The position numbers and the translations under genes are program-made. A stretch of 30,941 nt of DNA, taken from assembly GCA_023399035.1 (NCBI GenBank), contig JAEWQX010000018.1, forward strand, positions 1 to 30,941. The letters are read 5' to 3'. Every line of letters starts with the position of its first letter. The first letter of the stretch is position 1. The notes under the pieces were generated by a model that was not told the DNA's origin, made no database searches, and saw only the letters and a list, made by a program, of their open reading frames with translations. The DNA is from Bacillota bacterium (lineage in GTDB: Bacteria; Bacillota; Clostridia; Clostridiales; Clostridiaceae). Shown in pieces: positions 15,512 through 24,232 of this stretch.

Positions 15512-16111
15512 ATGATGGAATTTTATCCGGTAGCCATAGAAAAATTAATTGAGGAATTTGCAAAGTTGCCAAGCATAGGTAAAAAGACAGCACAGAGGTT
15601 AACTTTACATGTTTTAAATCTTCCTGAAGATGAAGTAAGAGAATTTGCTAATGCTTTGGTTAAAGCTAGAGGGACAATAAAATACTGCTCTGTATGTGGG
15701 AACTTTACTGATTCAGATCCATGTTCACTATGTTCAAATCCAAACAGAGACAAGGGAACAATCTGTGTTGTTGAACAGCCTAAAGATATTATGACGATGG
15801 AGAAGGTTAAAGAATATAATGGAGTTTATCATGTGCTTCATGGGAATATCTCTCCGATGCAGGGAAGAGGTCCACAGGATATAAGAATAAGAGAACTGGT
15901 TGCAAGAATGAATTCAGATGTAAAAGAAGTAATTCTGGCAACAAATCCTAATATAGAAGGAGAAGCTACTGCAATGTATATTTCAAAGGTATTAAAGCCC
16001 TTAGATGTAAAAGTAACTAGAATTGCAGCAGGAATACCAGTCGGCGGAGATTTAGAATATGCTGATGAAGTTACATTATCTAAAGCGCTTGAAGGTAGAA
16101 AAGAAATATAA
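15512..16111 (+). CDS. recR: Recombination mediator RecR
   Basis: Part of RecFOR-dependent loading of RecA at gaps. 199 aa, normal length. Seen: helix-hairpin-helix LPSIGKKTAQRL, zinc finger C59-C62-C71-C74, Toprim domain beginning with ICVVEQPKDI (~84-93) and ending NPNIEGEATAMYI, and the C-terminal VTRIAAGIPVGGDLEYADE. Two consecutive ATG codons at 15512 and 15515; AGAAGGAG lies about 12 bases before the first. Third gene of the conserved dnaX block. Confidence 0.97.
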   Translation: MMEFYPVAIEKLIEEFAKLPSIGKKTAQRLTLHVLNLPEDEVREFANALVKARGTIKYCSVCGNFTDSDPCSLCSNPNRDKGTICVVEQPKDIMTMEKVKEYNGVYHVLHGNISPMQGRGPQDIRIRELVARMNSDVKEVILATNPNIEGEATAMYISKVLKPLDVKVTRIAAGIPVGGDLEYADEVTLSKALEGRKEI

Positions 16112-16125
16112 ATAAGAAAAAATAA

Positions 16126-16154
16126 AAGGAACCCAAAGTGGGTTTGGGTTCCTT
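16126..16154 (-). terminator. Strong hairpin behind recR, T tract on the minus side
   Basis: AAGGAACCCAAA / TTTGGGTTCCTT with a 5-base loop. On the plus strand it is followed by GAAAAAGG, on the minus strand by TTTATTTTTTC, so a terminator would work best for leftward transcripts. Confidence 0.6.
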
Positions 16155-16343
16155 GAAAAAGGTGTTACATAGATGGGAGTTAGAAGTTTTTGTTTGACAT
16201 GAGTGAAAAGCTTCTTATATCATATAGTATATGGACTAGCAGTTAAAATGTTACAAATAAATATTGAAAATATAATTTAAATAAAGCATAATATTTCCAA
16301 AAGTGGATAGTAATATAATAAGAACTTTTTTGGAGGGATTTAT

Positions 16344-16622
16344 GTGAACAGAAAAAAGATTCTGGGATATTTATTGAATAACACAGATTCATCCCAATTT
16401 TATGAAAAGCTGTTAGAAGAAATGGAAGAAGCAAAGAAAGAAATAAATGCAGCACGCAGTGTGTTTGATAACGTTAGTGATGAAACGCTTATAGAGGTTG
16501 CTATTTATTCAGAAAATGTTGCAAGAAAGAGATATGATTATTTGTTATCAATAGCAAGATCTATAGATCTTCACGTTGGTTATGACTATATATATGAAAA
16601 AAACCTTAAGGTTATTGAGTAA
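16344..16622 (+). CDS. yaaL: DUF2508 family protein (YaaL)
   Basis: 92 aa, mostly helical and charged, e.g. KLLEEMEEAKKEINAARSVFD. Its place between recR and bofA is the same as yaaL of Bacillus subtilis, which supports the assignment more than the sequence alone. The start is GTG at 16344 behind TGGAGGGA; the overlapping ATG at 16342 is followed at once by TGA. Function unknown in all species. Confidence 0.85.
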   Translation: MNRKKILGYLLNNTDSSQFYEKLLEEMEEAKKEINAARSVFDNVSDETLIEVAIYSENVARKRYDYLLSIARSIDLHVGYDYIYEKNLKVIE

Positions 16623-16646
16623 ATGCATGGGGAAGAGGAGTAAGTT

Positions 16647-16916
16647 ATGAGTGAGCAGTATTTGTTGTATGGTTTAATAGGAATCGCAGTATTATTTTTA
16701 TGTATAAAACTGCTTAAATGGCCAATTAAAATTCTTATAAACGGAATAATAGGAGTTATATTATTATATATAGTTAATATAATAATTTCAAATTTAGGTG
16801 TTATAGGGTTACATACGAGTTTTACACTGCCAATCAATCCTATTACGGCCTTAATAGCTGGATTTTTAGGGATTCCGGGAGTTATTATTATTGCATTGAT
16901 TGTTTTATTTCTATAA
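16647..16916 (+). CDS. bofA: Pro-sigma-K processing inhibitor BofA family protein
   Basis: 89-aa membrane protein with two or three hydrophobic segments (~7-20, 28-50, 66-88) and the family end PINPITALIAGFLGIPGVI. In Bacillus BofA holds back SpoIVFB until the forespore signal arrives, so pro-sigma-K is cleaved at the right time; many clostridia keep bofA though the sigma-K system differs. RBS GGGGAAGAGGAG before ATG. 24 bases behind yaaL, surely co-transcribed. Confidence 0.9.
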   Translation: MSEQYLLYGLIGIAVLFLCIKLLKWPIKILINGIIGVILLYIVNIIISNLGVIGLHTSFTLPINPITALIAGFLGIPGVIIIALIVLFL

Positions 16917-17119
16917 TTTTATTATTATATGCAGAGTTTTTATTAAAAGTACTTGTTTAATAAGCAATATTTATTTTGATTTTATGAATAGGTAATTTGA
17001 AACTGCTTATCTATTTATAAGTTATGATTTATAAATTTTGTTTTAGGACAGGTACTTTTTATTATTTGCAATATAAAATTTTCTATTTTTATTTATTTTT
17101 GGTTTGTTATATTGAACAA

Positions 17120-17130
17120 TATAATATAAT
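17120..17130 (+). promoter_or_regulatory. -10 region before the CHAP hydrolase gene, with inverted repeat
   Basis: Two overlapping TATAAT boxes (17120-17125, 17125-17130) about 85-90 bases before the start codon; just upstream lies the inverted repeat TATATTG-AA-CAATATA (17108-17123), a possible operator. Confidence 0.4.
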
Positions 17131-17212
17131 ATGTAAAGTATGGAATGAAAATATATAAATATGAAATGTTTTACTATTTTGATAGAAACTAAAATAAAAA
17201 GGGGAAAAATTA

Positions 17213-18649
17213 GTGAGAAAAGCATATGTTAATAAAGTGATTTTTATGACATTGATGAGTATGGCAATTTCTGTGCCTGTTCATGCTGCATGGAATAAGG
17301 ATAATGATAAATGGAGCTGGATAGATAACCAGGAAAAAGCTATAGGATGGAAGATTATTGAGGATAAATGGTATCATTTTGATGATAACGGTTATATGAA
17401 TACTGGATGGCTCCATGATGATGATAAATGGTATAGATTACGTGACGATGGGACTATGTGTGTTGAATGGCAGGAGATTGATGGAAAGTGGTATTACTTC
17501 AATGAATCAGGAATAATGCAGTCTGGTTGGGTGAATGATAATGGGTCCTGGTATATCTTTGATGAAAATGGCATAATGAAAACAGGCTGGGTAAATGATA
17601 ATGATAAATGGTATCATATGTCCTCTAATGGTGTTATGGATACAGGATGGACAGAAATAGACGGAGAATGGTACATGTTTAATGATAATGGAGTAATGTG
17701 CACTGGCTGGATAAGTGATAATGGAACGTGGTATTATGCAAACTTAAATGGAAAGCTTGAAAAAGGAAGTATAAGTATTGATGGAAAAACATATATCTTT
17801 GCAGAAAATGGTGCAATGCTTGGAGGTTCATCATCAGAAAATATTCCTTCGGATTATATTCAGAGTGAAACAGAATCTCAAGCAGGCTACACTAAAAGGG
17901 GTTATGTAAATACAAATAGTGACTCACTTAATGTACGTTCAGATGCATCGATAACTTCTTCTGTTATAGGTAAATTGCCCAAAGGATCTGAAATTAGTAT
18001 CATAGGTGATTCTCAAAATGGTTTTTATCCCATAATGCTTAATGATAAGAAGGCATGGGTAAGTTCTGACTGGATAAGCTTTGAAAAACCAGTACAGTAT
18101 GAACAGGAAGCTCCTAGTATTATTGAAGAATCAGAAGATACTAATCAGGAGAATAGTAAGCCAAAAGAAGATATTGATATAAAGTTAGGCGCTATAAGAA
18201 CAACTGAACCAAGTTTAAATGATATTCACTATTATTCTGACTCTAATATTTTCTATAAAGTCAGATTATCACCACCATTCTTTAATAGTTCAGGAAATCA
18301 AATAAGAGGTAACTGCACATGGTATGCATGGGGACGTGCTTGGGAGCTGACAGGAGAACAGCCGATTCAGGCAAATTTCATAGGAAATGCTTATGAATGG
18401 TGGAATGCAAATATAAAGAGCGGAAAATACAGATATGGATCAGAGCCAAGAGTAGGTTCCATTGCTGTATGGAATTCAAGTCTTCCTGGCTCAGGAGGTT
18501 GTGGACATGTTGCTGTTGTAGAGAAAATAGATAACGGAAAGATATATATATCTGAATCAATGTGGCATGGAGACTGCTTTAAATATCAGGAGATATATTC
18601 TACAGAATATTTATATGGTTACATATATTTAGATGAACCAAACTATTAA
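17213..18649 (+). CDS. Secreted CHAP-domain peptidoglycan hydrolase with cell-wall-binding repeats and SH3 domain
   Basis: 478-aa exported wall enzyme. Order seen: signal peptide 1-25 (cleavage after VHA); nine ~20-residue cell-wall (choline-type) binding repeats at ~30-205 with pattern GKWYYFNESGIMQSGW; bacterial SH3 domain ~228-290 (SLNVRSDASITSSVIGKLPKG); an acidic linker; CHAP domain ~350-478 with catalytic C368 in GNCTWYAWGRAWE and H432 in CGHVAVVE. CHAP enzymes are amidases or endopeptidases that cut peptide bridges of the wall. Start GTG at 17213 behind AAAAAGGGG. It follows bofA but with ~300 bases and its own promoter-like sequence. Cell separation, autolysis or sporulation roles are all possible. 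Confidence 0.93.
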   Translation: MRKAYVNKVIFMTLMSMAISVPVHAAWNKDNDKWSWIDNQEKAIGWKIIEDKWYHFDDNGYMNTGWLHDDDKWYRLRDDGTMCVEWQEIDGKWYYFNESGIMQSGWVNDNGSWYIFDENGIMKTGWVNDNDKWYHMSSNGVMDTGWTEIDGEWYMFNDNGVMCTGWISDNGTWYYANLNGKLEKGSISIDGKTYIFAENGAMLGGSSSENIPSDYIQSETESQAGYTKRGYVNTNSDSLNVRSDASITSSVIGKLPKGSEISIIGDSQNGFYPIMLNDKKAWVSSDWISFEKPVQYEQEAPSIIEESEDTNQENSKPKEDIDIKLGAIRTTEPSLNDIHYYSDSNIFYKVRLSPPFFNSSGNQIRGNCTWYAWGRAWELTGEQPIQANFIGNAYEWWNANIKSGKYRYGSEPRVGSIAVWNSSLPGSGGCGHVAVVEKIDNGKIYISESMWHGDCFKYQEIYSTEYLYGYIYLDEPNY

Positions 18650-18959
18650 TTTTAGTGAATATAGATAAATAGTGAAATGCCTTAAATTTATTATTTAAGG
18701 CATTTTTGGTCACAGTGTAAAAATCATAGGTCTATATAGTTTAAAAACATCTTTTTAAATAGTTCATTGCAATGTAGTTATATAAAAAATAGTTTATATC
18801 TAGAACTAAAATAAGAAAATTATATTAATTAAGTTTATATAGTAAAATCGGTTATGAAAAGAATAAGTCTTCAAAAATTTGCAATTTAAGAAATAAATTT
18901 TGATATTCACAAACTTTGAGTTAATATGTAATATAGCAGTATAATTTAAAGGAGTAGTG
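18650..18959. other. Intergenic region CHAP gene - cysteine-rich gene
   Basis: Holds the terminator at 18675-18707, then ~230 AT-rich bases with no ORF. Near its end TTGAGT (18916-18921), 18-base spacer and TATAAT (18940-18945) form a promoter-like pair, but its start point (~18952) would fall inside the RBS of the next gene, so it is doubtful. Confidence 0.5.
18675..18707 (+). terminator. Terminator after the CHAP hydrolase
   Basis: AAATGCCTTAAAT / ATTTAAGGCATTT, 5-base loop, then TT; ordinary intrinsic terminator. Confidence 0.85.
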
Positions 18960-19154
18960 ATGAGTATGGCAGCAGGAAATGGAGTAAACTGCAGTGATTG
19001 CGTAGAACTAAAGAAAGGCAGCTGTGATGGTAAAGACTTAACATGTTTATGTTATAAATGCCCAAGGAAGCTTGCACAATGTATGTGCGTCAAGTATTGT
19101 AGAGAGACAGAATCAGTATTATATTTTGATGATGATTACAATAATTATAATTAA
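18960..19154 (+). CDS. Small cysteine-rich protein of unknown function
   Basis: 64 aa from ATG 18960 (a GTG one codon earlier is too close to the AAAGGAG site; a further ATG lies at 18966). Nine cysteines in ~38 residues: NCSDC, SC, TCLCYKC, QCMCVKYC, followed by an acidic/asparagine tail (YFDDDYNNYN). No signal peptide, so probably a cytoplasmic metal-binding (zinc or iron) protein. I do not recognise a named family. It has its own strong terminator and stands alone between the wall hydrolase and serC. Confidence 0.75.
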   Translation: MSMAAGNGVNCSDCVELKKGSCDGKDLTCLCYKCPRKLAQCMCVKYCRETESVLYFDDDYNNYN

Positions 19155-19157
19155 TGT

Positions 19158-19192
19158 AGAGCACTAGAAAGATTATTTTCTAGTGCTTTTTT
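19158..19192 (+). terminator. Terminator after the cysteine-rich gene
   Basis: AGCACTAGAAA / TTTTCTAGTGCT with 5-base loop and T6. Confidence 0.9.
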
Positions 19193-19300
19193 ATATTTAA
19201 AAATCTCTTTATGTGAGGAAAATATATAAAATTTATATATGAAAATAATATTATTGAGATTTACTTTAATAAGACTTTATATCAAAAATTATATGAAGAT

Positions 19301-19340
19301 AAATTTAGGATAATTTTATTTATAAATTATTCCTAAATTT
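19301..19340. repeat. Inverted repeat overlapping the serC promoter
   Basis: AAATTTAGGA (19301-19310) pairs perfectly with TCCTAAATTT (19331-19340); after one bulged T six more pairs follow (19311-19316 with 19324-19329). The right arm covers the -35 position (19329-19334) of the serC promoter, so it could be an operator. Confidence 0.6.
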
Positions 19341-19348
19341 ATAAAATA

Positions 19349-19357
19349 TGTTATAAT
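19349..19357 (+). promoter_or_regulatory. Extended -10 promoter of serC
   Basis: TG-T-TATAAT with start about 19364, giving a ~28-base leader containing the GGGGGG ribosome site. No room for a riboswitch or T-box. Confidence 0.7.
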
Positions 19358-19391
19358 AGTTATAAAATATAAAAAATGGGGGGCAATTTTC

Positions 19392-20474
19392 ATGTCAAGA
19401 GTTTATAATTTTGCAGCAGGGCCAGCTGTATTACCAGAAGAGGTCCTAAAGGAAGCAGCAGAAGAGATGTTGGATTATAGGGGCACTGGAATGTCGGTAA
19501 TGGAGATGAGTCACCGTTCTAAGGCATTTGAGGAAATAATCGAAGATGCTGAAAAAGACTTAAGAGATTTAATGAATATTCCAGATAACTACAAGGTTTT
19601 ATTCCTTCAAGGTGGTGGATCGACACAATTTGCAATGATTCCAATGAACCTAATGAAGAATAAGGTTGCAGATTACATTATCACAGGGCAATGGGCAAAA
19701 AAAGCAGCAGCAGAAGCAGAAAAGTATGGAAAAGTTAACAGAATAGCTTCTTCAGCAGATAAAACATTTACTTATATTCCTGATTTAAAGAATTTAGAAA
19801 TTAGTGATGATGCAGATTATGTATACATCTGTCACAACAATACAATCTACGGAACTACATATCATGATTTACCTGATACTAAAGGGAAGATTTTAGTTGC
19901 AGATATGTCATCTGACATTTTATCTCAGCCAGTAGATGTCACTAAATATGGATTAATCTTTGCAGGAGTTCAAAAAAATATTGGACCAGCTGGTACAGTT
20001 GTTGTAATAATTCGTGAAGATTTGATTACAGAAGATGTACTTGAAGGTACTCCAACAATGTTAACTTATAAGACACATGCAGATGCTAAGTCTTTATATA
20101 ATACTCCACCGGCTTATGGTATTTATATCTGTGGTAAGGTATTTAAGCACCTTAAGAAAATGGGTGGACTTGAAGTTATGAAGAAAAAGAATGAAGAAAA
20201 AGCTAAAATTCTTTATGATTTCTTAGATCAAAGCGAATTATTCAAGGGAACAGTTGTAAAAGAAGATCGTTCATTAATGAATGTTCCATTTGTAACTGGA
20301 AATAAGGATTTAGATGCTAAGTTTGTAGCTGAAGCAAAAGCAGCTGGAATTGAAAATATTAAAGGACACAGAACTGTTGGTGGTATGAGAGCAAGTATTT
20401 ATAATGCTATGCCAATGGAAGGTGTTAAGTATTTAGTTGAATTTATGAAAAAATTTGAAGCTGAAAATAAATAA
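19392..20474 (+). CDS. serC: Phosphoserine aminotransferase
   Basis: Second step of serine synthesis: transfers the amino group of glutamate to 3-phosphohydroxypyruvate (PLP enzyme, cytoplasm). 360 aa, standard. Seen: YNFAAGPAVLPEEVL, the phosphate/cofactor motif GGGSTQFAMIP, and the PLP lysine K195 in AGVQKNIGPAG; HRSKAFEEI and TPPAYGIYICGKVF are family hallmarks. RBS GGGGGG before ATG. Followed by serA after 240 bases. Although the pathway order is SerA then SerC, serC comes first, as in other clostridia. Confidence 0.97.
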   Translation: MSRVYNFAAGPAVLPEEVLKEAAEEMLDYRGTGMSVMEMSHRSKAFEEIIEDAEKDLRDLMNIPDNYKVLFLQGGGSTQFAMIPMNLMKNKVADYIITGQWAKKAAAEAEKYGKVNRIASSADKTFTYIPDLKNLEISDDADYVYICHNNTIYGTTYHDLPDTKGKILVADMSSDILSQPVDVTKYGLIFAGVQKNIGPAGTVVVIIREDLITEDVLEGTPTMLTYKTHADAKSLYNTPPAYGIYICGKVFKHLKKMGGLEVMKKKNEEKAKILYDFLDQSELFKGTVVKEDRSLMNVPFVTGNKDLDAKFVAEAKAAGIENIKGHRTVGGMRASIYNAMPMEGVKYLVEFMKKFEAENK

Positions 20475-20714
20475 TTTTTGGTATGATATTTAGAAATTTG
20501 AATGTCTTTTATAATCATAATTCAGACAAAAATTATTGGATATAAAATATTAGTTACAATGACGTAGAAAATTAAACTCTAATAGTCATGTACTAATGGA
20601 GTTCTTTCATTGTTTGGGGAAAATTAAATGGAAGATGAATTTTAATATTAATAAAATTATTTTTTATCACATATTTAGTGGTAGGCATAAAATATCAAGG
20701 GGGATTTAGTTAAA

Positions 20715-21623
20715 ATGGTTAGAGTATTAACAAACGATGGTTTACAAGCAGCATCAATTGAAGCTTTAAAAGCTTTAGGTGTAGAAGTTGTTAACGAACA
20801 TATTGAACAGGATATATTAGGAGAAAAATTAAAAGATTTTGATGCTATAGTTATAAGATCAGCAACAAAGCTTACTGCTGATGTATTTAATGCTGAAAAA
20901 GGCGGAAAATTAAAATTAGCTATAAGAGCAGGTGTTGGTGTTGATAATATAGATATACCAGCTGGTAATGAAGTTGGAGTAACTACAAAAAATACTCCAG
21001 CAGCAAGCTCAGATTCAGTAGCAGAACTTGCTTTAGCTCATATGTTTTCACTTGCAAGATTTGTTGGGATAGCAAATGTTACAATGAGAAATGGTAAATG
21101 GAATAAAAAGAAATATCAAGGAACTGAAATAGCAGGCAAAACTTTAGGCATCGTTGGTATGGGCAGAATTGGACAGTCTTTAGCAAGGAAAGCTACAGCT
21201 TTAGGAATGAAGGTAGTATATACTGATTTATTTGGAAAAAATGAATCATTATCATATGATTTCTTATCATTAGAAGATGTATTAAAGACTTCAGATTTTG
21301 TTTCACTTCATGTTCCATATGATAAAAAGGCTGGTTCTTTAATTGGTAAAAAAGAATTAGCATTAATGAAAAATACTGCATTTTTAATTGACTGTGCAAG
21401 AGGTAAGGTAGTTGAAGAAGCTGCATTAGAAGAAGCACTTGATAATGGAGTAATAGCAGGTGCAGGACTTGATGTTTTTGAAGAAGAACCAACAAAGAAT
21501 ACTTCTTTAGTAAATCATGCAAATGTAAGTGTAACTCCTCATATTGGTGCAGCTACTAATGAAGCGCAGACAAGAATTGGTGAAGAAGTAGTATCAATAA
21601 TAAAAGAATTCTTTAACTTATAA
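20715..21623 (+). CDS. serA: D-3-phosphoglycerate dehydrogenase (short form)
   Basis: First step of serine synthesis, NAD-dependent oxidation of 3-phosphoglycerate. 302 aa; it ends after the catalytic domain, lacking the ACT/ASB regulatory domains of long SerA, so serine feedback through ACT is absent. Seen: VIRSATKLTADVF, GVGVDNIDIPA, Rossmann motif GIVGMGRIGQSLARKA, catalytic Arg in DCARGKVV, Glu in GLDVFEEEP and His in TPHIGAAT. RBS AAGGGGG. A related D-2-hydroxyacid dehydrogenase is possible by sequence alone, but the serC neighbour settles it. Confidence 0.94.
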   Translation: MVRVLTNDGLQAASIEALKALGVEVVNEHIEQDILGEKLKDFDAIVIRSATKLTADVFNAEKGGKLKLAIRAGVGVDNIDIPAGNEVGVTTKNTPAASSDSVAELALAHMFSLARFVGIANVTMRNGKWNKKKYQGTEIAGKTLGIVGMGRIGQSLARKATALGMKVVYTDLFGKNESLSYDFLSLEDVLKTSDFVSLHVPYDKKAGSLIGKKELALMKNTAFLIDCARGKVVEEAALEEALDNGVIAGAGLDVFEEEPTKNTSLVNHANVSVTPHIGAATNEAQTRIGEEVVSIIKEFFNL

Positions 21624-21894
21624 TTTTAAAGAAACTATTTTGAGCTCAGAGGGTTTGATTACATTAGAAATCTGCTCTGCTGAGCTTTAACTAAGTAGAA
21701 AACACATATGCAGTAAATGAAACATATAATTTAGTATACAGATTTAATTGCATATTAAATATATATTGTGATAGTAAATTTAAGATTAAATAGATTATCT
21801 GTCGCTTTATAAGATTAAAATAGATTAATAAAATATTATATAGAGTATTAACTGATTAGATTTATATAATGATATTTATATAGGAGGAATTTCT

Positions 21895-23151
21895 ATGGCA
21901 ACAATTAGACCATTCAAAGGTATAAGACCTATTAAAGAACTAGCTTCAAAAATAGCAGCACTGCCTTATGATGTTATGAATAGTGAAGAAGCAAGAGAAA
22001 TGGTTGTAGGAAATCCACATTCGTTTCTTCATGTTGACAGAGCTGAAATAGATTTAGATCCTTCAATTGATGTACATGATAAAAAAGTTTATGAAAAAGC
22101 TAGGAAAAATCTTGATAAAATGATTTCAGATGGTGAATATATTCAAGATGAAGAGCCATGTCTATATATTTATAGACAGATAATGAATGGAAGAGCTCAG
22201 ACTGGTATAGTATTTTGTGCATCAATAGATGATTACTTAAATAATGTTATAAAAAAACATGAATTTACAAGAGCGGATAAAGAACAGGATAGAATAAATC
22301 ATGTTGATTATTGCGATGCAAATACAGGACCAATCTTCTTGACTTATAAGGAGGAGCAGATAGCTTCAGAAATTATTGAAGCATGGATAGAAAATGAAAG
22401 CAAGAGAAAACCAGTATATAATTTTGTGGCAGAAGATGGAATTCAGCATATTGTGTGGGTAATAGATAATGACATAATCATAAGTGAATTAATTGATTTG
22501 TTTAAAGAAGTAGATTATTTATACATTGCTGATGGACATCATAGATCAGCATCAGCTGTAAAGGTGGGATTAAAGAGAAGAGCAGAACATCCGGATTATA
22601 CAGGTGAAGAGGAGTTTAATTACTTTTTGGCAGTTGCATTCCCAGACAATGATTTAATGGTAATGGATTATAACAGAGTTGTTAAGGATTTAAATGGGAT
22701 GACTAAAGAAGAATTTTTAGGTAAATTAGAGGAAAAGTTCATTGTAACTAAATCTGAAAATAACGCGCCTGTAAAGCCTTATAAGAAGCATACTTTTGGA
22801 ATGGATATTGAAAATGAATGGTATATGCTTGAAGCTAAAAAATGGATATTTGATGAAGATGATCCGATAGATCGGCTTGATGTTGCTATTCTTCAAAACA
22901 ATGTGCTTACTCCTATTTTAGGAATTGAGGATGTAAGAACATCAGATAGAATAGATTTTATCGGTGGGATAAGAGGAATTAAGGAACTTGAAAAGAGAGT
23001 AAATTCAGATATGAAGATAGCCTTTTCAATGTATCCAACAGAAGTTCATGATATTATGGATGTTGCTGATATTGGAGAAGTAATGCCTCCTAAGTCAACT
23101 TGGTTTGAACCAAAGCTTAGAAGTGGATTATTTATCCATAAATTAAGTTAA
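21895..23151 (+). CDS. DUF1015 family protein linked to the serine genes
   Basis: 418-aa cytoplasmic protein, full length for DUF1015. Seen: start ATIRPFKGIRP and ALPYDVMNSEEAR, central EFTRADKEQDRINH, and YIADGHHRSASA at ~ residue 215-226, the most conserved part. No signal peptide or membrane segment. The serC-serA-DUF1015 order is known from other clostridia and Bacteroidetes (established genomic context, from memory). The DGHHR motif resembles that of ParB/sulfiredoxin-fold enzymes, including the archaeal serine kinase SerK, so an enzyme of serine/phosphoserine metabolism is a reasonable guess; no phosphoserine phosphatase gene is in the window. Strong RBS TAGGAGG. Confidence 0.9.
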   Translation: MATIRPFKGIRPIKELASKIAALPYDVMNSEEAREMVVGNPHSFLHVDRAEIDLDPSIDVHDKKVYEKARKNLDKMISDGEYIQDEEPCLYIYRQIMNGRAQTGIVFCASIDDYLNNVIKKHEFTRADKEQDRINHVDYCDANTGPIFLTYKEEQIASEIIEAWIENESKRKPVYNFVAEDGIQHIVWVIDNDIIISELIDLFKEVDYLYIADGHHRSASAVKVGLKRRAEHPDYTGEEEFNYFLAVAFPDNDLMVMDYNRVVKDLNGMTKEEFLGKLEEKFIVTKSENNAPVKPYKKHTFGMDIENEWYMLEAKKWIFDEDDPIDRLDVAILQNNVLTPILGIEDVRTSDRIDFIGGIRGIKELEKRVNSDMKIAFSMYPTEVHDIMDVADIGEVMPPKSTWFEPKLRSGLFIHKLS

Positions 23152-23182
23152 TATAAATGCTGCCTAAAAGGCAGCATTTATA
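23152..23182. terminator. Bidirectional terminator between DUF1015 gene and mtnN
   Basis: ATAAATGCTGCC / GGCAGCATTTAT, 5-base loop, T-rich on the plus side (TATTTTA). Serves the two convergent genes. Confidence 0.85.
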
Positions 23183-23184
23183 TT

Positions 23185-23877
23185 TTACATCATTTCTAAC
23201 ATTCTCTTTAAAATTTTAGTTGAGTTCTGAACTGCAATTGGAACGAATTTTTCATAATCCATGTGAGCTCCATTGTTTGCATTATCAGAAATTGATCTTA
23301 TAACTACAAAAGGAACTGCATTTAAGTAACATACTTGAGCAATGCTTGCACCTTCCATTTCGCATGAGATTGCACCAAATTCCTTATCAAGCCATTGGAT
23401 TTTTTCAACATTAGCAACAAACTGGTCTCCTGATGCTATTCTTCCTACAAAGCTGTTTAAATCTGAAAGTTCTTCACAAGATTTTTTAGCTAAAGATATT
23501 AATTCAGAATCACATTTGAAATCAAATGTATCAAGTCTTGGTATTTGTCCTAATTTATCTCCGAAAGCACTAGTATCCATATCATGTTGAACTAAGTTTT
23601 CAGCAATAACAATATCTCCAGGATATATGTCTTTGCCGATTCCGCCGGCAACACCAACATTTATTACTTTATCTACGCTGTATTCAGAAATTAATATTTG
23701 AGTGCAGACAGCAGAGTTTACTTTACCTATTCCACATACAACAGCTATAACATCTTTTCCATATAATTTTCCTTTATGGAATGTCATGTTTGCTTTTTCT
23801 TTTTTTTCTTCTAATGATAAATCTTTTAATAAGATTTCTAGTTCTTCTGCCATTGCAGCAATAATTCCTATTGTCAT
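23185..23877 (-). CDS. mtnN: 5'-methylthioadenosine/S-adenosylhomocysteine nucleosidase
   Basis: Cleaves adenine from MTA and SAH, recycling methionine and feeding the activated methyl cycle (and autoinducer-2 where luxS exists). 230 aa, normal length. Seen: IGIIAAMAEELEIL with catalytic E12, VVCGIGKVNSAVCTQILI, GVAGGIGKDIYPGDIVIA, EMEGASIAQVC and the catalytic Asp in RSISDNANN near residue 199. RBS GGAGGAATAAC before the ATG at 23877. Also called pfs/mtn. Confidence 0.96.
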   Translation of the reverse strand: MTIGIIAAMAEELEILLKDLSLEEKKEKANMTFHKGKLYGKDVIAVVCGIGKVNSAVCTQILISEYSVDKVINVGVAGGIGKDIYPGDIVIAENLVQHDMDTSAFGDKLGQIPRLDTFDFKCDSELISLAKKSCEELSDLNSFVGRIASGDQFVANVEKIQWLDKEFGAISCEMEGASIAQVCYLNAVPFVVIRSISDNANNGAHMDYEKFVPIAVQNSTKILKRMLEMM

Positions 23878-24232
23878 TGTTATTCCTCCGATATTTTAAA
23901 ATAATTTTATCTTTATCAGCTCATTAAATAATATTATTCTTAGTATAGATTAATAATTTAAGCTAATAATTTAGATATTAGGCGTATTAGACTAAAAATA
24001 TAGCTATGTTTACTGTATAATTAGAAAAATCATTCTAAAATCTAATTATTATTATAAACATTATAAATAAAATTTAATAGTAATTTTTTTACAATGACTT
24101 TAATAAAAAAGTAAAAATACAGTATACCGATAGAATTAATGTGATATATTGTTGTATAATTGTGATTATGTAAAAAATATTCTATAGTTAAGATGGAATA
24201 AAATAAATAATTAAATTAGGGAGTGAATATAG
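23878..24232. other. Divergent intergenic region mtnN - tcdA
   Basis: 355 very AT-rich bases between two divergent genes. A TATAAT at 24155-24160 may serve tcdA, without a good -35. No gene, repeat or RNA structure recognised. Confidence 0.5.

Noticed and set aside
19193..19391. T-box or riboswitch before serC
   Set aside because: The leader after the -10 box is only ~28 bases; no T-box sequence present.
21193..21522. 109-codon ORF on the minus strand
   Set aside because: Leucine-rich shadow of serA.
21640..21695. Terminator behind serA
   Set aside because: AGCTCAG/CTGAGCT arms exist, but pairing needs several bulges and the T run is short; too weak to list.
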